This document shows, in pieces, positions 43,386 through 54,359 of a stretch of 64,000 nt of DNA. Where the stretch lies: positions 13,454,586 through 13,518,585 of the forward strand of contig NC_049905.1 in the NCBI RefSeq assembly GCF_001411555.2. The letters are read 5' to 3'. Under the pieces are notes generated by a model. That model made no database searches and was not told the DNA's origin. It was given only the letters and a program-made list of their open reading frames with translations. The DNA comes from Juglans regia. Lineage: Eukaryota > Streptophyta > Magnoliopsida > Fagales > Juglandaceae. Made by a program: the position numbers and the translations under genes. Numbering within the stretch: the first letter of the stretch is position 1; each line of letters begins with the position of its first letter.

Positions 43386-45760
43386 CCTGACTCTACAAAC
43401 TTTGAGGCCCCGGCGAACCGCCAAGAGGCTATGGACTAGGAAGGGTTTGCCAGAAGAGTGGCCTATACCCTTTGATGTACACCACCGAGCTGTGACTTCC
43501 CTTCTACCGTCCAATCCGAGAGGTTTAAGACATCATTCGTCTAGCTCCAGCGCAACTTCATCCCACCATGTGGAGAATTTTGATGTGCTGCTACATCGTT
43601 TGGCCTACAATCTTGGAACCCCTCGATGAGGTCTACCTAGACTAACTACCACAGTGTGCTACGTCTGGACGACAACCTATGCAGTTATCTTTCCCAATCA
43701 AGGTATCGAGTTGCTCGCTTGGAGACCTGTTACTCTCGCATCAAAGATTGGTTCAAATGGTTTTTCTTCGTGACGGGAAAAGGTTGGGAGTTTCCCGCCA
43801 GGGAGGAGGTTCGTTGCAAGTTCCTTGTCAGGGTCGTTTGGGGGCATTGTACTGGACGACAAATAGATAAACCTGGAGACGTTCGGGCATGAGCAAGCCC
43901 CGATTAATGGTCGTCTTTGCCTTGGTGAGGGCACATCCCAATGATGTCAACTCTTAGGCTTAGCTTACCAGAGCCAACATAGACTGCATCTTGATGTCCT
44001 CGGACCGATCTCATTTTTTCTAGAGGGGTCAGCAGGAGAGTCAACCGTCTTCTCAAGGCCGAATGAGACCTTCCAGCCCCCAATTGGAGGGAAGGGGGAA
44101 GACCTCGCATCGAGATCGAGGAGTCATCGGGTGGTGCGACAATGGTAGCAGCTTTGGGCCATAAAGACAGCCTCCCGTGGGCCAATCTTCTCGCAACCCT
44201 TCTTCCTCAAGAGCCGCGGAGACCATCCGTGAACAGTCACATTCCTCGGCAACTGCTAGTGCTTCACGAGCTAGGCAAGCGCCGCCCCCACCACAAGTGG
44301 TGACTCTGGTTCCCACCCCATCGATAGTGTCCCAGGTTTCTACCCCGTCGAGCAACGTGGTGCCGACAAGGGCTCTAAGCCGAGGGGAATAAGAACTAGA
44401 GATGGCCTTTCTCGACCCCCCCAAGTGATTATCATATCTTTCTTCCTCCAATCGAGGCTCCCCTAGAGTTAGTCCCTTCTCCCAACACGGGGGATTTCGA
44501 AGTGGTTGGGGATGCCGAGGTGACAATGTGCTTGGGCAACACTAAGGAAGTCGTCTCCTCGCACCCTGACCTTGATTTGGGGTTGTCTCCGAGCGACACT
44601 CAGGTCATGGAGCTAGACGAAGATAGGGTCTCCATCTCGAAGTCCTCTATCTGCATGTCCCAAGAGACTGAGGTTGTTTCGACCGCGGCCTTGGAAGAAT
44701 TGGTTAAGGCGACTCCTCCTTTGACTGCCGTGGGGTCGATGGAAGACCCTCGAGTTGAAGAAGGGGTTATCCTGAACATCCCTTCCAGTCAGGAATCTAG
44801 GGATTTCAAAACTCTACAGGAGCTCGGGGCGACAACTGGGAAGGGCGCTCCTACGAATGCTACGGTTAGTCGTGGTGTCAGAGTGGTGCTTGAGGAGCAA
44901 GAAGGAGGGGAGTCTTTACCTTAAATCGCCATGATCCCTAAGGTCGAGGGTGCATTTGAGCAGGGAGGTGCGCCCGTCCATAAGGCAGAGGAAGTGACGT
45001 CGGGGTGTCGTTCGCCGGGGGCCCCAGGGGGGGGGAAAGGCATTTCCTCCCAAATTCCCTCCTCGCCCTAGTGGCAGCTAGGGCGTGGGGGGCAATATTT
45101 GGGAGTTAGAGGAAGCGGGGCCCCGCATTCTAGCTTAGGCTATGACTGGGCCCATGCTGAGGCCATAAGTTGGGAGGTTGGCAAGCTAAAGGCCTTCTTC
45201 TCCTCAGTAAGAAACTTACTTTATTGTCGGTCTGTCACTTCTTGTTTCATGTTCTTCACTTTATCTGCGTTCTTTTGTCCTACTAGTGAGTTGATCAGCT
45301 GGTTGCGCTGATCGTGAACCAGAGGGGAGATCTAGAGGCGAAGGTCTGGGCATTTTAATCCCTTATCAGGTTGGCTAGTTTCAATCTTTCATAGGCGAAC
45401 ATGGAGCGGGATGAAGCATAGGTGGCCTTTGCCCAAGTGTATGCCAACAAAGAGAAGAAGAAGAATAAGAAGATCATTGAGCTGCGTCAAGAGATGGCCA
45501 CCCTTCAGGGCGAGCTGGCCCTGTCCTGCGAAGAGTTTGGCCAATGTCGCCTCTAGGCCAAACTCATGGAAGAGGAACAGGTCAGCTTACGCGAGTCACT
45601 GGACCTCCGGGTGGTGGAGCTGGAGGAAATCTAGGACTCATGTCGCCGCCTCGAGGCCAAAAGGGACAGGCTGTCAAGGCAACACAACTCGAACATGAGG
45701 TCATACAAATGGTTCGAATCTCAGAGGACTGTTTCCACTAGTCGGGGTACGCCGAGAGGG
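43386..45760 (+). pseudogene. Plus-strand ORF of Tat-like element ('putative gypsy-type transposon' family), main part
   Basis: This continues the ORF from 33790-33995. It includes RIKDWFKWFFFVTGKGWEFP then AREEVRCKFLVRVVWG, a pattern of the Transposase_28 / 'putative gypsy type transposon' family (F-F-F-V-x-G-x-G-W). A variable acidic region follows (44502-44924, TPPLTAVGSMEDPRVEEGV). Then comes a long helical stretch (about 45380-45690): KEKKKNKKIIELRQEMATLQ, then GELALSCEEFGQC and further coiled-coil sequence. Many stops and frameshifts are present. In some Tat-lineage elements (Grande is the example I recall) an antisense ORF lies between pol and the 3' LTR. The opposite strand of this ORF to the nearby gag fits that layout. 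Function is unknown. Confidence 0.55.
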
Positions 45761-45964
45761 ATTCCGCGGGGGGTTCTCTCTCTACCCGCCTTCTTCGGGG
45801 ACTCTCACTTCTTCACGGTTGTTGGCTCCCTGGTTGTCTATCCTACCTTCTTCTTGCATGCTCAAGTTGGGTTGTGCATGTCGAGGGGCCTATCCCCTTG
45901 AGGTTTAGGCTTTGTACTGCCTCCTCTCTTGCTGACCTTCTTTGACTTTTTTTTAGGCTTTCAT
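45761..45964. other. Junction between antisense ORF and gag, pol missing
   Basis: About 200 bp with no recognised domain. A whole pol (about 4 kb) would be expected between gag and the antisense ORF. Its absence suggests an internal deletion, or that these are parts of different copies. Confidence 0.4.
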
Positions 45965-46465
45965 TCACTTTGTCACATTAGGCTTCCGACCTACTTGCTC
46001 CATTTTAGTTTTTCTCGAGGCGGTCAACGCCTGGAGAGTGTCCTTGACATTAATAAAGCCATACGCTTTTTCCATCATGAATGGGTTTCTCGCCAACTCC
46101 TTTATGAATGGGTTTCGAGGCCACACGCCCCGGAGCAGTGCATCCAAAGTTATATTTTCATCCTGATCATCTGTTATCATGTGTTCCTTATTGAACCTGG
46201 CCAAGTAGGCCTTTAGGCTCTCGTCCTCCCATTGTTTGACTGTTAGGAGGTAGGCTACCAAACATCTCCTCCATCTACTTGCTATGAACTGTGTTAGGAA
46301 CAGCCTAGCCAACTCGTCGAAGTTGTTGATTGAGCCGGGCTGCAATGACTCGAACCAGCCTCTCGCAGCTCCCTTCAAGGTTAGGGGAAAAGGTCTGCAA
46401 GCTATCTCTCTGAGAAACCTGTGTAGGGTCATGTGGGTCTTAATGGTCTCCAAGTGCAGGGTCAT
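45965..46465 (-). CDS. Tat-like gag fragment, 166 codons open
   Basis: It contains FPLTLKGAARGWFESLQPGS, FDELARLFLTQFIASRWRRC and DESLKAYLARFNKEHMI, the core of the plant Retrotrans_gag domain. It parallels the broken gag at 54600-55520 (GAAHGWFRALQLESIDGFEE). The reading frame is uninterrupted, unlike everything around it. It lacks the N-terminus and the downstream protease, so it is a truncated gag rather than a functional gene. Confidence 0.75.
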   Translation of the reverse strand: MTLHLETIKTHMTLHRFLREIACRPFPLTLKGAARGWFESLQPGSINNFDELARLFLTQFIASRWRRCLVAYLLTVKQWEDESLKAYLARFNKEHMITDDQDENITLDALLRGVWPRNPFIKELARNPFMMEKAYGFINVKDTLQALTASRKTKMEQVGRKPNVTK

Positions 46466-47087
46466 CTGTAATTTACCTCATCTTCTTATTTCCCCTTCAT
46501 CAATTTCTTTTCTGAATTCTCCCTCTTCCCTTTTCGAACTCAAGTCTCAAAAAGTAAAAATAAAAATAAAAAAAAGATTTTGTGATGATTCGTATGAAAT
46601 ATAGAAATCTCAAATTAAGAAATGCAATTCTATATATCTTTAAGGCAATAGCGTCTGAGAATTAGGTTTGAGAAACAACATCATTATATCTTGCTGAATC
46701 TGCTGGAAGCCTTTCATGGTGTTGAGTTCCTCGGCTAATAAAGGCCAATAGGTGAATGCTTTCCTCTCTCAGCTGCAAATCCATTTCTTTCATGGATTTA
46801 ACCCATGAATTCCAATGTTTCGCTACCACACACATTGGCATGAGGGTGTGCTCTGTCTCCTGAAGAGCAGCAAAAGAAGCATTTGTCCTTTGAACTCGAG
46901 GTCTTTTCTTGTTAGAATCATCAAATGGAAAGTTTGGTGCATTGAGATTATAAAATATCATATAAGCTTTCTTCGAGAAGAAGTAAGGTATCATCTTGTC
47001 CATAATATCATCACAAAAAAATTCATACGAATCTGAATAAATGTGATTAGTTGAATCTGGTTCATCATCAACATTATGAAGGAACCC

Positions 47088-47135
<48 letters not shown>

Positions 47136-47429
47136 GGTCAAAGTAATTATTAGCTATAAGCTGAATATATATACATAGTAGATATATAGCTAATATATGT
47201 ATATATGCATGAATTATGATATATATTATCTATAAGCAGGAATCCATGCTCTATCTTTTAGTATATTATATATAATATATTATATATTATTTTGAAATAT
47301 AGTTATATATAAATATATATACATATATAATTTATTCATATAATGTTTATCCCGAAACGATACACCGAAATGTACCGGTACCGAAATCTTCCATTCCAGT
47401 TTCTCAACCGGAACGGAATTCAAAACTTT
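46466..47429 (-). other. AT-rich segment with an unidentified minus-strand ORF
   Basis: A 159-codon ORF (47141-46662) starts in a (TA)n run (47090-47132), so its N-terminus is artefactual. Downstream it reads FFSKKAYMIFYNLNAPNFPF and VVAKHWNSWVKSMKEMDLQL. An alternative frame continues ELNTMKGFQQIQQDIMMLFL. This looks like a terminal exon of a plant transposon accessory or Myb/SANT-like protein, but I cannot name it. 47345-47425 has ACCGGTACCGAAATC-type sequence, possibly the end of that element. Confidence 0.35.
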
Positions 47430-47760
47430 GGTCTCGACTGCATTAAAGGGGCGAGGAGGGAAACACTCATTTGAGTTGTTTCCTCCTTTGTTCGCCAGGT
47501 GTGAGTGGAGACACTTGAATGTGTTAGGCAGGAGAGGGTCTCAACTGCGCTAAATGGGAGAGGATGGAAACAGGCATTTGAGTTGTTTCCTTCTTTGTTC
47601 ACCAAATGCGAGTGGAGACACTCGGCTTTGTATTAGGTTGGAGATGGTCTCGACCGCGCTAAAGGGCAAGGAGGGAAACATTCCTTTGAGCTGTTTCTTC
47701 TTTTGTTCGCCAGGTATAAATGGAGACACTTGACTTTGTGTCTGGCGTTTCTTCCTTTGT
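47430..47760. repeat. Three tandem repeats of about 108 bp downstream of Tat-like pol
   Basis: GGTCTC(G/A)AC(T/C)GC starts units at 47430, 47537 and 47646. Each unit contains GTTTCCTCCTTTGTTCGCCA-type and AGTGGAGACACT words. Tandem arrays between the pol stop and the 3' LTR are a known habit of Tat-lineage elements. The array lies just past the end of the pol reading at about 47831, supporting its assignment to the right-hand Tat-like copy. Confidence 0.8.
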
Positions 47761-47830
47761 TCTCTAGATGCGAAGGTAAAATATGGGAGCTAACAACCTT
47801 TTATTTTGTTAACACGATTACATGGGGAGT

Positions 47831-47903
47831 TATACAAAATATTTCTTTAAATGTTCGACATTTCATGGGTGAGGTAGCTCATTTCCTCAGGCATCTTTGA
47901 GGC
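47831..47903 (-). pseudogene. C-terminal end of Tat-like pol, left of the solo LTR
   Basis: It reads YRLKDA, stop, GNELPHP, stop, NVEHLKKYFV, stop. These are the final residues of Tat-type integrase, which continue from VVVASHN on the other side of the solo LTR insertion. Confidence 0.75.
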
Positions 47904-50800
47904 GGTATTGTAACACCCAGACCCAAAATTGGTATAGTCGGACTTTAGTTTTTTTATTGGAGCTTGATTTTTTTTAAGTTTTTATTTTACGGACTTGAGT
48001 AGTGATTTTTTTTTATTTTTTTTCTTTCTTCCCGCATGTTTCATTTTTTTTTGTTTTTATTTTTTTTTTTGTCTCTTTCGGTCTTTTATCTCTTATTTCC
48101 CGTAAGTTTTTTTTTCTCTCGTTCACGTCGTGCATGCTCACACACAACACAAACTTTCATCCGCGCTCACGTCTCTCTCTCTCTCGGCTCTCTAGGGTTT
48201 CACCTCATATATATATAGACACTCATAGGTTTTTCCCATGCTATTAGAAACTGCCCAGACTCTAGCCGCCGCACCACCTTGGAATCGCAAGCCCAGCCTC
48301 CATTCCCTTGGTTGCATGCACTCCCATACCGAGAGTCACCCCACGTAAGCCAGCCCTCCGTCGTCCCTTTTACCGCCACCAGTGCACCCCTCGTAAGCCT
48401 CTGATCAGCTAACCCATCTCCACCGTGCACCGACCAGAATTCACGCTGCCCTCCCAAACGAAATCGACGCAACCGTGCATGCTTTGCATCTCCACGGATC
48501 ACAACTCCACCTCGCCGTGCATCACCTCCTCTTGGCCATCACTGGAGTCCAGCTTCTCCGCCGTACTCGACCTGCACCACCACCAGAGTGCTGAGAAACA
48601 ACCATCTACAGAGTGAGTCGAAACGCCTCTATTTTGAGTCCAAAAAACAGAGTATTTGGTTGCTCCCCCAAGCACGGCAGTTTCGCACTACCAACCCTTT
48701 CGGGCATCTCCTCCGCGGCACAAAGGGAACCCGTAATCCAGCACCTCAGCCACGCCTCGTCGTGCCACCGACGATAGCCACCCCAGGCCATCGCCGCGTG
48801 TAACTCTCTCGGTAAGGAGTCCTCTCTCTCTCCATCTCCTTCACGGTGCTCTCGTATCTCTCTCTCTCTCTCTCAGTGCCTCACCATCGTGACCTTATTC
48901 GCCGCGTCGCGCGCAGCTCCTCCCTTGGCGGTGAGTACCTCAAGCCCCTGTTCTCACGGTTGTGCACCGAGACTACGTGAATACAATTCCAGTATACGTA
49001 AACTTATTTTTTTGCATAGTTTTTGATTAAGGAATTATAGTTTTACCCTTAGTTTTAGAATGTGTTCAAGTTGATATTTTTGGTCTGTTTTTACGTGGTT
49101 TATACGGATGGTATAAGAAAAGTTTACAGAAATAAATAAGATTTTCAAATTGTACTTTGGTAACAAATTATTTTAGTAATTGTGTATGTTTTTTTTTAAA
49201 CACTTAAATTACGATAAAAGCTATTTGTTTATTATTTAACGAAATTTTTAATTGTACTTACCTTAAATCGTTTGAGTATTTTAACATGTTATTAAGTAAA
49301 GGTTTATTTTAAGAGTAAATAATATTGGTGTATTGTTATTTCTACATTTTAGATATATTTTAGTCTTTTTAATAATAGTTATGGTTTCTTTTAAAATATT
49401 TTGGGATAATTATATTACTTAGTATTAAACTTCATAAGTTGTTTTCATTAATAAATAGGTCTGACTTTTAAATGTTTTAGTCATGGTATTAAATTGGCAT
49501 TGACGATTTTAGAAAGTGATGATTGGTAATTTTAGGTTTTGAGGAATTGAATAGGTTATTTTATAAGCTTATGATTAAATATTGAGATACGTGATTAATT
49601 GGAAATTTATGAGAATTACGTGATTATTTTATAGGTGACGATTAATTATTGTCCGACGTTTTTGAGGAATTTTGAAAAAGCTAAGAAGTCCAGGTAAGCG
49701 GGGTTCCTATGTTAGAATTTGCATTAAATAAAATGAACTAAGGTCCGTTTTGGAAAATATGCATGTTTTGTTATGAAAAGAAATTTGAACTACCTCAGTT
49801 ATTTGTTCTACATTACTCATGAGATTATGTTTAAGAAGAAAGTATTTTTTGCCATGACTGGTGTAGACATGAGCTTATTTTTGACATTCTGTTTCTAAAC
49901 TTTGAAAATGAGAGCGAATATGAAATTTGTGCGTAAATTATGTTGTGATATGATTTTGTTCTGTTCCGAAGATTTTTGTTCAGTACTCTGTTTGGATAAG
50001 ACGTGATTTCTGAAAACCTTTGGCATGACTCTCTGATTCTGAATTTGATTCTGTTTCCGTTCTGTTCAGTTACGACCCTGCCACTGGTGATAATAGTGGC
50101 ATACGGCCCAACCACGGGTTATAATAGTGGATACGGCCCAACCACGGGTAATAATAGTGGATACGGCCCAACCACGGGTAATAATAGTGGATACGGCCCT
50201 GCCACGGGTTATAGTAGTGGTCTCTGTTTTGAGTGCACACCTCGGTGACAGAGTTTTTTATGTTCTGCTTGGCTATCCGCATATGCACAACCCTACCACA
50301 GGGGTTATACATGGTCTATGTTCTGATATGATGTTCTGATGATGATGATGATCATTTATGCTATGCCAAAGAATATTTTGAATGAAATTATTTCTAAATC
50401 TTTGCTCTGATATTTTGATAACATGTTTTGCTTTCGCACTCTGAAAATGAAAATATTTTGATCTGCATTCTGATTTCTGTAAATGCTCATGTTTATACAC
50501 TGGTATATGTTCTCTGCTTACTAAGTTGTTGATAACTCACCCCTTATCTCCAATTATTTTTCAGATGATTTTTGAATAAACCAGCTAAGGATCAAAATTA
50601 TGAAGCAGCGGTGAGATGATTAGTTAAGCATAGTGGATTACTCATAGAAGATTTCTGAGAAGTGGCAGATTTTATTAAGAGACTTTGTAGTATTCTGATG
50701 ACGTTATATTTTGGAGTCTATAAATATATTGATGAATTGTGAGTTTTAAGTTATAGGGAGTAACTCTTCGATCCCTGCGGGACCGGGGCATTACAGGTAT
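47904..50800 (+). mobile_element. Solo LTR 1 (47909-50795) with perfect 5-bp target duplication
   Basis: It starts TGTAACACCC and ends GGGGCATTACA. GGTAT flanks both sides (47904-47908 and 50796-50800). It is 2887 bp long, without gag or pol, and matches 56045-58897 over most of its length. Long LTRs with TGTAACACCC...TTACA ends are common in plant Ty3/gypsy chromoviruses, but the lineage is inferred. It sits inside the 3' end of Tat-like pol. TATATATATAGACACTC near 48206 may be its TATA region. Confidence 0.88.
50090..50217 (+). repeat. 30-bp tandem repeat (about four units) inside solo LTR 1
   Basis: Units of the form ATACGGCCCAACCACGGGTA plus ATAATAGTGG recur every 30 bp. The outer units are degenerate (CCTGCCAC). 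The second solo LTR has only a single related unit (ACCTTACCACGGG) at the matching place, so the array expanded in this copy or its lineage. On the plus strand it happens to be open as a 10-residue repeat, with no sign of being a gene. Confidence 0.9.
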
Positions 50801-50896
50801 GATCTTGGTTGTGACTTGCCACTACTACATATGGGATTTCCCACCGTGGATGGAGTTTGCCTTCCTCTATTGTGGTGGCTCTAGCTTCTTTTAGGA
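50801..50896 (-). pseudogene. Integrase C-terminal segment between MITE and solo LTR
   Basis: It reads LKEARATTIEEGKLHPRWEI then PYVVVASHN, the Tat-type integrase tail (usual form G-K-L-x-P-x-W-E-G-P-Y). Upstream it connects across the MITE to VRSFKTGDL, and downstream across the solo LTR to YRLKDA. Confidence 0.8.
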
Positions 50897-50899
50897 TTA

Positions 50900-51243
50900 G
50901 GGCTTGTTTGGAGAGTGAGATGAGATGAGAATTTTGTAAATAGTAGTAAGATAGTTTGTGAATAGTAAATGAGTAATTTGAGTTGAGTATTTTTTAGATT
51001 TTGGGAAAGAAGAGAGAAAAAGTTGAATAAAAAATATTATAAAGTTAAAATATTGTAATAATATAGTTTTATAATATTATTTTGTTTGGGAATTTGAAAA
51101 AGTTGGAATTATTTTTTATTTAAAAGTTTGAAAAAGTTATAATGATTAGTTTGAAAATTTTGTATTTGAATTATGTTTGGGAATAAGATGGGATGAGATG
51201 AAATGAGATCAGATAAGAATTTTGTGTCTCATCTAAGGCCCCA
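50900..51243. mobile_element. Tourist-like MITE inserted in Tat-like pol
   Basis: The left end is GGGCTTGTTTGGAGAGTGAG, preceded by TTA (50897-50899). The right end is less clear (CTCATCTAAGGCCCC). Subterminal GAGATGAGATG repeats are present at both ends. The host protein reading is continuous across it (GDL to LKEARA). Confidence 0.7.
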
Positions 51244-52500
51244 AACCTGCCTAAGTCTCCCGTTTTGAAGGACCTCACTTTGACCCTTCTATTGAAATAC
51301 TGTTCTGTCTTCATTTTGTTGGTTGTTGCCCTAATCTCTACCTTAACTCTTTTCTCTTCTAGCAAATCGAGATTTTCTTCTAGTACCTCGATGTTATGCC
51401 CTTCAATGAAGTGTTGGGTTCTGTGGCTTGGCATCCTCCCCACTTCTACACGTATTAGTGCCACGTTGCCATAGGTCAAGGTGAAAGAGGTTTTTCTGGT
51501 CAGGGTTTTGACAGTTGTCCTCTATGCCCAAAGTATTCTTGGGAGTTCTTCGGTCCAGACACCCTTTTTTCTCCTCTGGCCTTTTGTTTAGTATGCCCAT
51601 TATCATCTTGTTTGTTACTTCAACTTGCCCGTTGGCTTGGGAATATCCAAGGAGCGGCCACTACTAGCTCAAATGCTAACATTTCCACTTTAGAGTATCG
51701 GGTCTCGGCTCCCCTTAAAGCCCGTTTTATGTAGCACATTGGTCTTTGTATCTTTCCTTCGTCACGTATTAGGGCGGGGTATACAGCCTTTGGCGTGACC
51801 GACAAATATAGGAGCAAGGTCTCTCTTTGCTTGGTCTGGCTTAAGAGTGGGGGGTGCAACAGGTATTCATTGAGTTGCGTTAATGCGCTTTCGCACTCAG
51901 TGTCCCAATTTTGTACCTTCCACTAGACTCAAAAGAACGATAGGCACCTGTTTGTGGACCTTGACACGAACCTGTTGAGTGCTGCTATTTTCTCTGGCAT
52001 CCTTTGTACCTTTCTCATTCAAGTTCCTTGGCGGCCCCATTCAGATAATTGCATGGACCTTCTCTGGATTAGCTTCAACCCCTCTTTCTGACACCATGAA
52101 GCTTTGGAACTTGCCCAACTACACCTCGAATGCACATTTTGTCGAGTTAAGTTTCATTTTGTATTGCCGTAACACAGTAAAAGCTTCCCTCAGGTCTTCT
52201 ACGTGTCGTTTCGGCTCTTTGCTCTTGACTAGCAAATCATCAACATATACTTCCATATTCTGCTCAATCTGTTCTTTAAACATTATGCTCACCAATTTTT
52301 GGTATGTTGTTGTCGCGTTCTTTAAGCCAAAAGTCACTTTGTAGCAATATGGCCCCCAATCGGTTATAATGCTATTTTTTTCCTGATCGACTTGGCTCAT
52401 CCAGATTTTATTATACCCAGAATAGACGTCCATAAAACTTAACATTCGATGTTTGCGGTGGAGTGTACATTTAGGTAGATTTGGGATAATGAGAAGTTGT
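51244..52500 (-). pseudogene. Tat-like pol: end of reverse transcriptase, RNase H start and integrase tail
   Basis: 52445-52119 reads MLSFMDVYSGYNKIWMSQVD, then NMEVYVDDLLVKSKEP, with the catalytic YVDD intact. Near 51850-51660 RNase H begins (LLYLSVTPKAVYPALIRDEG, RYSKVEMLAFELVVAA). The reading then jumps to YSQANGQVEVTNKMIMGILN and EELPRILWA, which lie near the end of integrase. The RNase H active site, zinc finger and integrase core are therefore deleted near 51655. RTQHFIEGHNIEVLEENLDL follows. Confidence 0.8.
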
Positions 52501-52508
52501 CCTTCGGG

Positions 52509-53181
52509 TAGAGGTGAAAAACAAAACTGGTGAACTGGTAATCCAGACCGAATTGAACTAGTGAGTTCAGTCTGGTTCTAAATCGGATCGGTCCAGTACC
52601 GGTTCCATTTTTTTCAAAACCGGTAGAAATCAGTCTGGTTCTGGTTTTCCTGTTTCTAACACCGGACTGGACCAGTATAAATATATAGTTTTAATTTTTT
52701 ATATTATATAAAATATTTTTTATATACTCTTTTATATTATATATAATTTTGATATCTAATATATCTAATTATATATAAAATAATCTTGTATTATATGCTT
52801 AATTACTAATTAAAATAACATTAAAATTTAAAATCCTATATAAATAACTATATATTATTGCTATAGTCTATAGTATTAGTAGTTATACTAATACAATATC
52901 ACTATATATTATAATATATCACTCTAGTCTATAATACAATTATAATATATATTATAATATACTACAATATATTATCACTATATTAGTATATACTATAACA
53001 TATATAACATATTATATATATAATATATCAAAAAATCAGACCAAAACTAGTAAAATCGAAAGTACCGGTTTAGAGGTGTAACTGTTGTGGCATCGGTTCT
53101 TCAAATCTCAAAACTCGTGTATACCGGTTCGATTCTAAAATATGTCCAAAACAGGACCAAACCGGACCGGTTACACCCCTA
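52509..53181. mobile_element. Non-autonomous hAT-like element, 673 bp
   Basis: The left end is TAGAGGTGAAAA and the reversed right end is TAGGGGTGTAACC. The flanking octamers CCTTCGGG (52501-52508) and CCCTTGGG (53182-53189) agree at six of eight positions, fitting an aged 8-bp hAT target duplication. GGTCCGGTTTGG/AACCGGACCGG-type subterminal repeats and an AT-rich core are present. There is no transposase. It interrupts pol between KACPK and DNFSL. Confidence 0.7.
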
Positions 53182-53189
53182 CCCTTGGG

Positions 53190-54330
53190 CATGCCTTATT
53201 AAGATCGGTGAAATCAATGCACATTTGCCATTTTCCATTAGATTTCCTCATGAGAACTACATTTGAAAGCCATTTTGGGTATTGGGTTTCTTTAAAAAAT
53301 GAAGCCATCAACTTCCTCTACGATGGCTTCATATTTCTCGGTATTAAAACTCATTTTTCTTTGTTTGACTAACCGCACATCTATATTAACACTCAATCGG
53401 TGTTCTATAACCTTCTCAACAATCCTTGTAATGTTCTTGTGGCTCCAAGCAAATACGTCCCAGTGTTCGATTAGGAGCTGTTTCAGTTCTCGCCTTTCTT
53501 CACCTTCTATTTTGGTCTCAGTCCTTATCATGGCCTTTGGGTGATTTAGGTTCAAGGTGATTAGCTCGAGAGGATTGTTGGGCTTGCCTTGATTCAAGGT
53601 CTCTTCATCTCAAGTTTTTGCTTCATGTACCATGATCTCTGGAGGAGGGGGTGGGAATTGTTCGCCTACCGCTGAGGATTTGACTATTCTAACATCTTTT
53701 TCTCTATCTCTAAGCTCTTGTACATATCATTCTTGTGCAAGTACATGCTTGCCGTAAACTTCCCAATGCCTGCTTCTACGAAAAATTTCATCTTTAGGTG
53801 GTATGTGGAAGTAACAGCTCTGAGAGCGTTCAAGGTTGGTCAGCCAATAATGGTGTTGTAAGATGATTGGGTCTTCACTATAAGAAGTTTGTCATTATGG
53901 TGGTCGTATGGGGACCGGATCCTGCTAAAATTGGTAGGGCGATTGAGCCAACAAGTTGCACCGCTTCTCCTGAGAACCCTTTTAACAGGGTAAGTGTTGG
54001 GCGTAGTCTGCTTTGGCTGATTTCCATCTTCATGAAAGCATCCCAAAATAAAATGTGAACCAAACTGCCGTTGTCAATGAGTATCCTTCGTGTGGTGTAG
54101 TTGGCCACCAACATAGTCACTACCAATGCATCGTCATATGGGCATATTACTCTCTTGCAGTCATCATCGCTAAAGGATATTATAGTTGTAGGCTGCTTTG
54201 CTGCCTCCAGCGAATCCTCAGGCAATGGTGCGAATCTCCCCAATGGGAGGATCATTTCGGTCTTGACCTTGGCAAGGGGGTCAATCGTGGTGTTCCCTAG
54301 TGGTTTTTCTTCTTCTCGGGCTTTCACTTC
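53190..54330 (-). pseudogene. Tat-like protease and start of reverse transcriptase
   Basis: 54327-53878 contains LVANYTTRRILIDNGSLVHI then LFWDAFMKM. D-N-G-S at the active site instead of D-S/T-G is usual for Tat elements. 53597-53292 contains NHPKAMIRTETKIEGEERRE then LIEHWDVFAWSHKNI, the lead-in to reverse transcriptase. Stops and frameshifts occur at 53290 and around 53600-53860. Confidence 0.8.
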
Positions 54331-54359
54331 TTTGTCGCCTTTGCTCTCGGTCTTGCCTC

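Noticed and set aside
43402..44924. Independent host genes on the plus strand
   Set aside because: The ORFs form one broken reading with the segment at 33790-33995 and the coiled-coil part to the right; they are part of a retrotransposon.
48002..48247. Phe-rich ORFs resembling membrane proteins (also 56146-56469)
   Set aside because: Arise from poly-T tracts in the solo LTRs; no start context or conserved domain.
50003..50339. ORFs with 10-residue Gly-Tyr-Gly-Pro-Thr-Thr repeats
   Set aside because: Produced by a 30-bp minisatellite inside a solo LTR, open in several frames on both strands.
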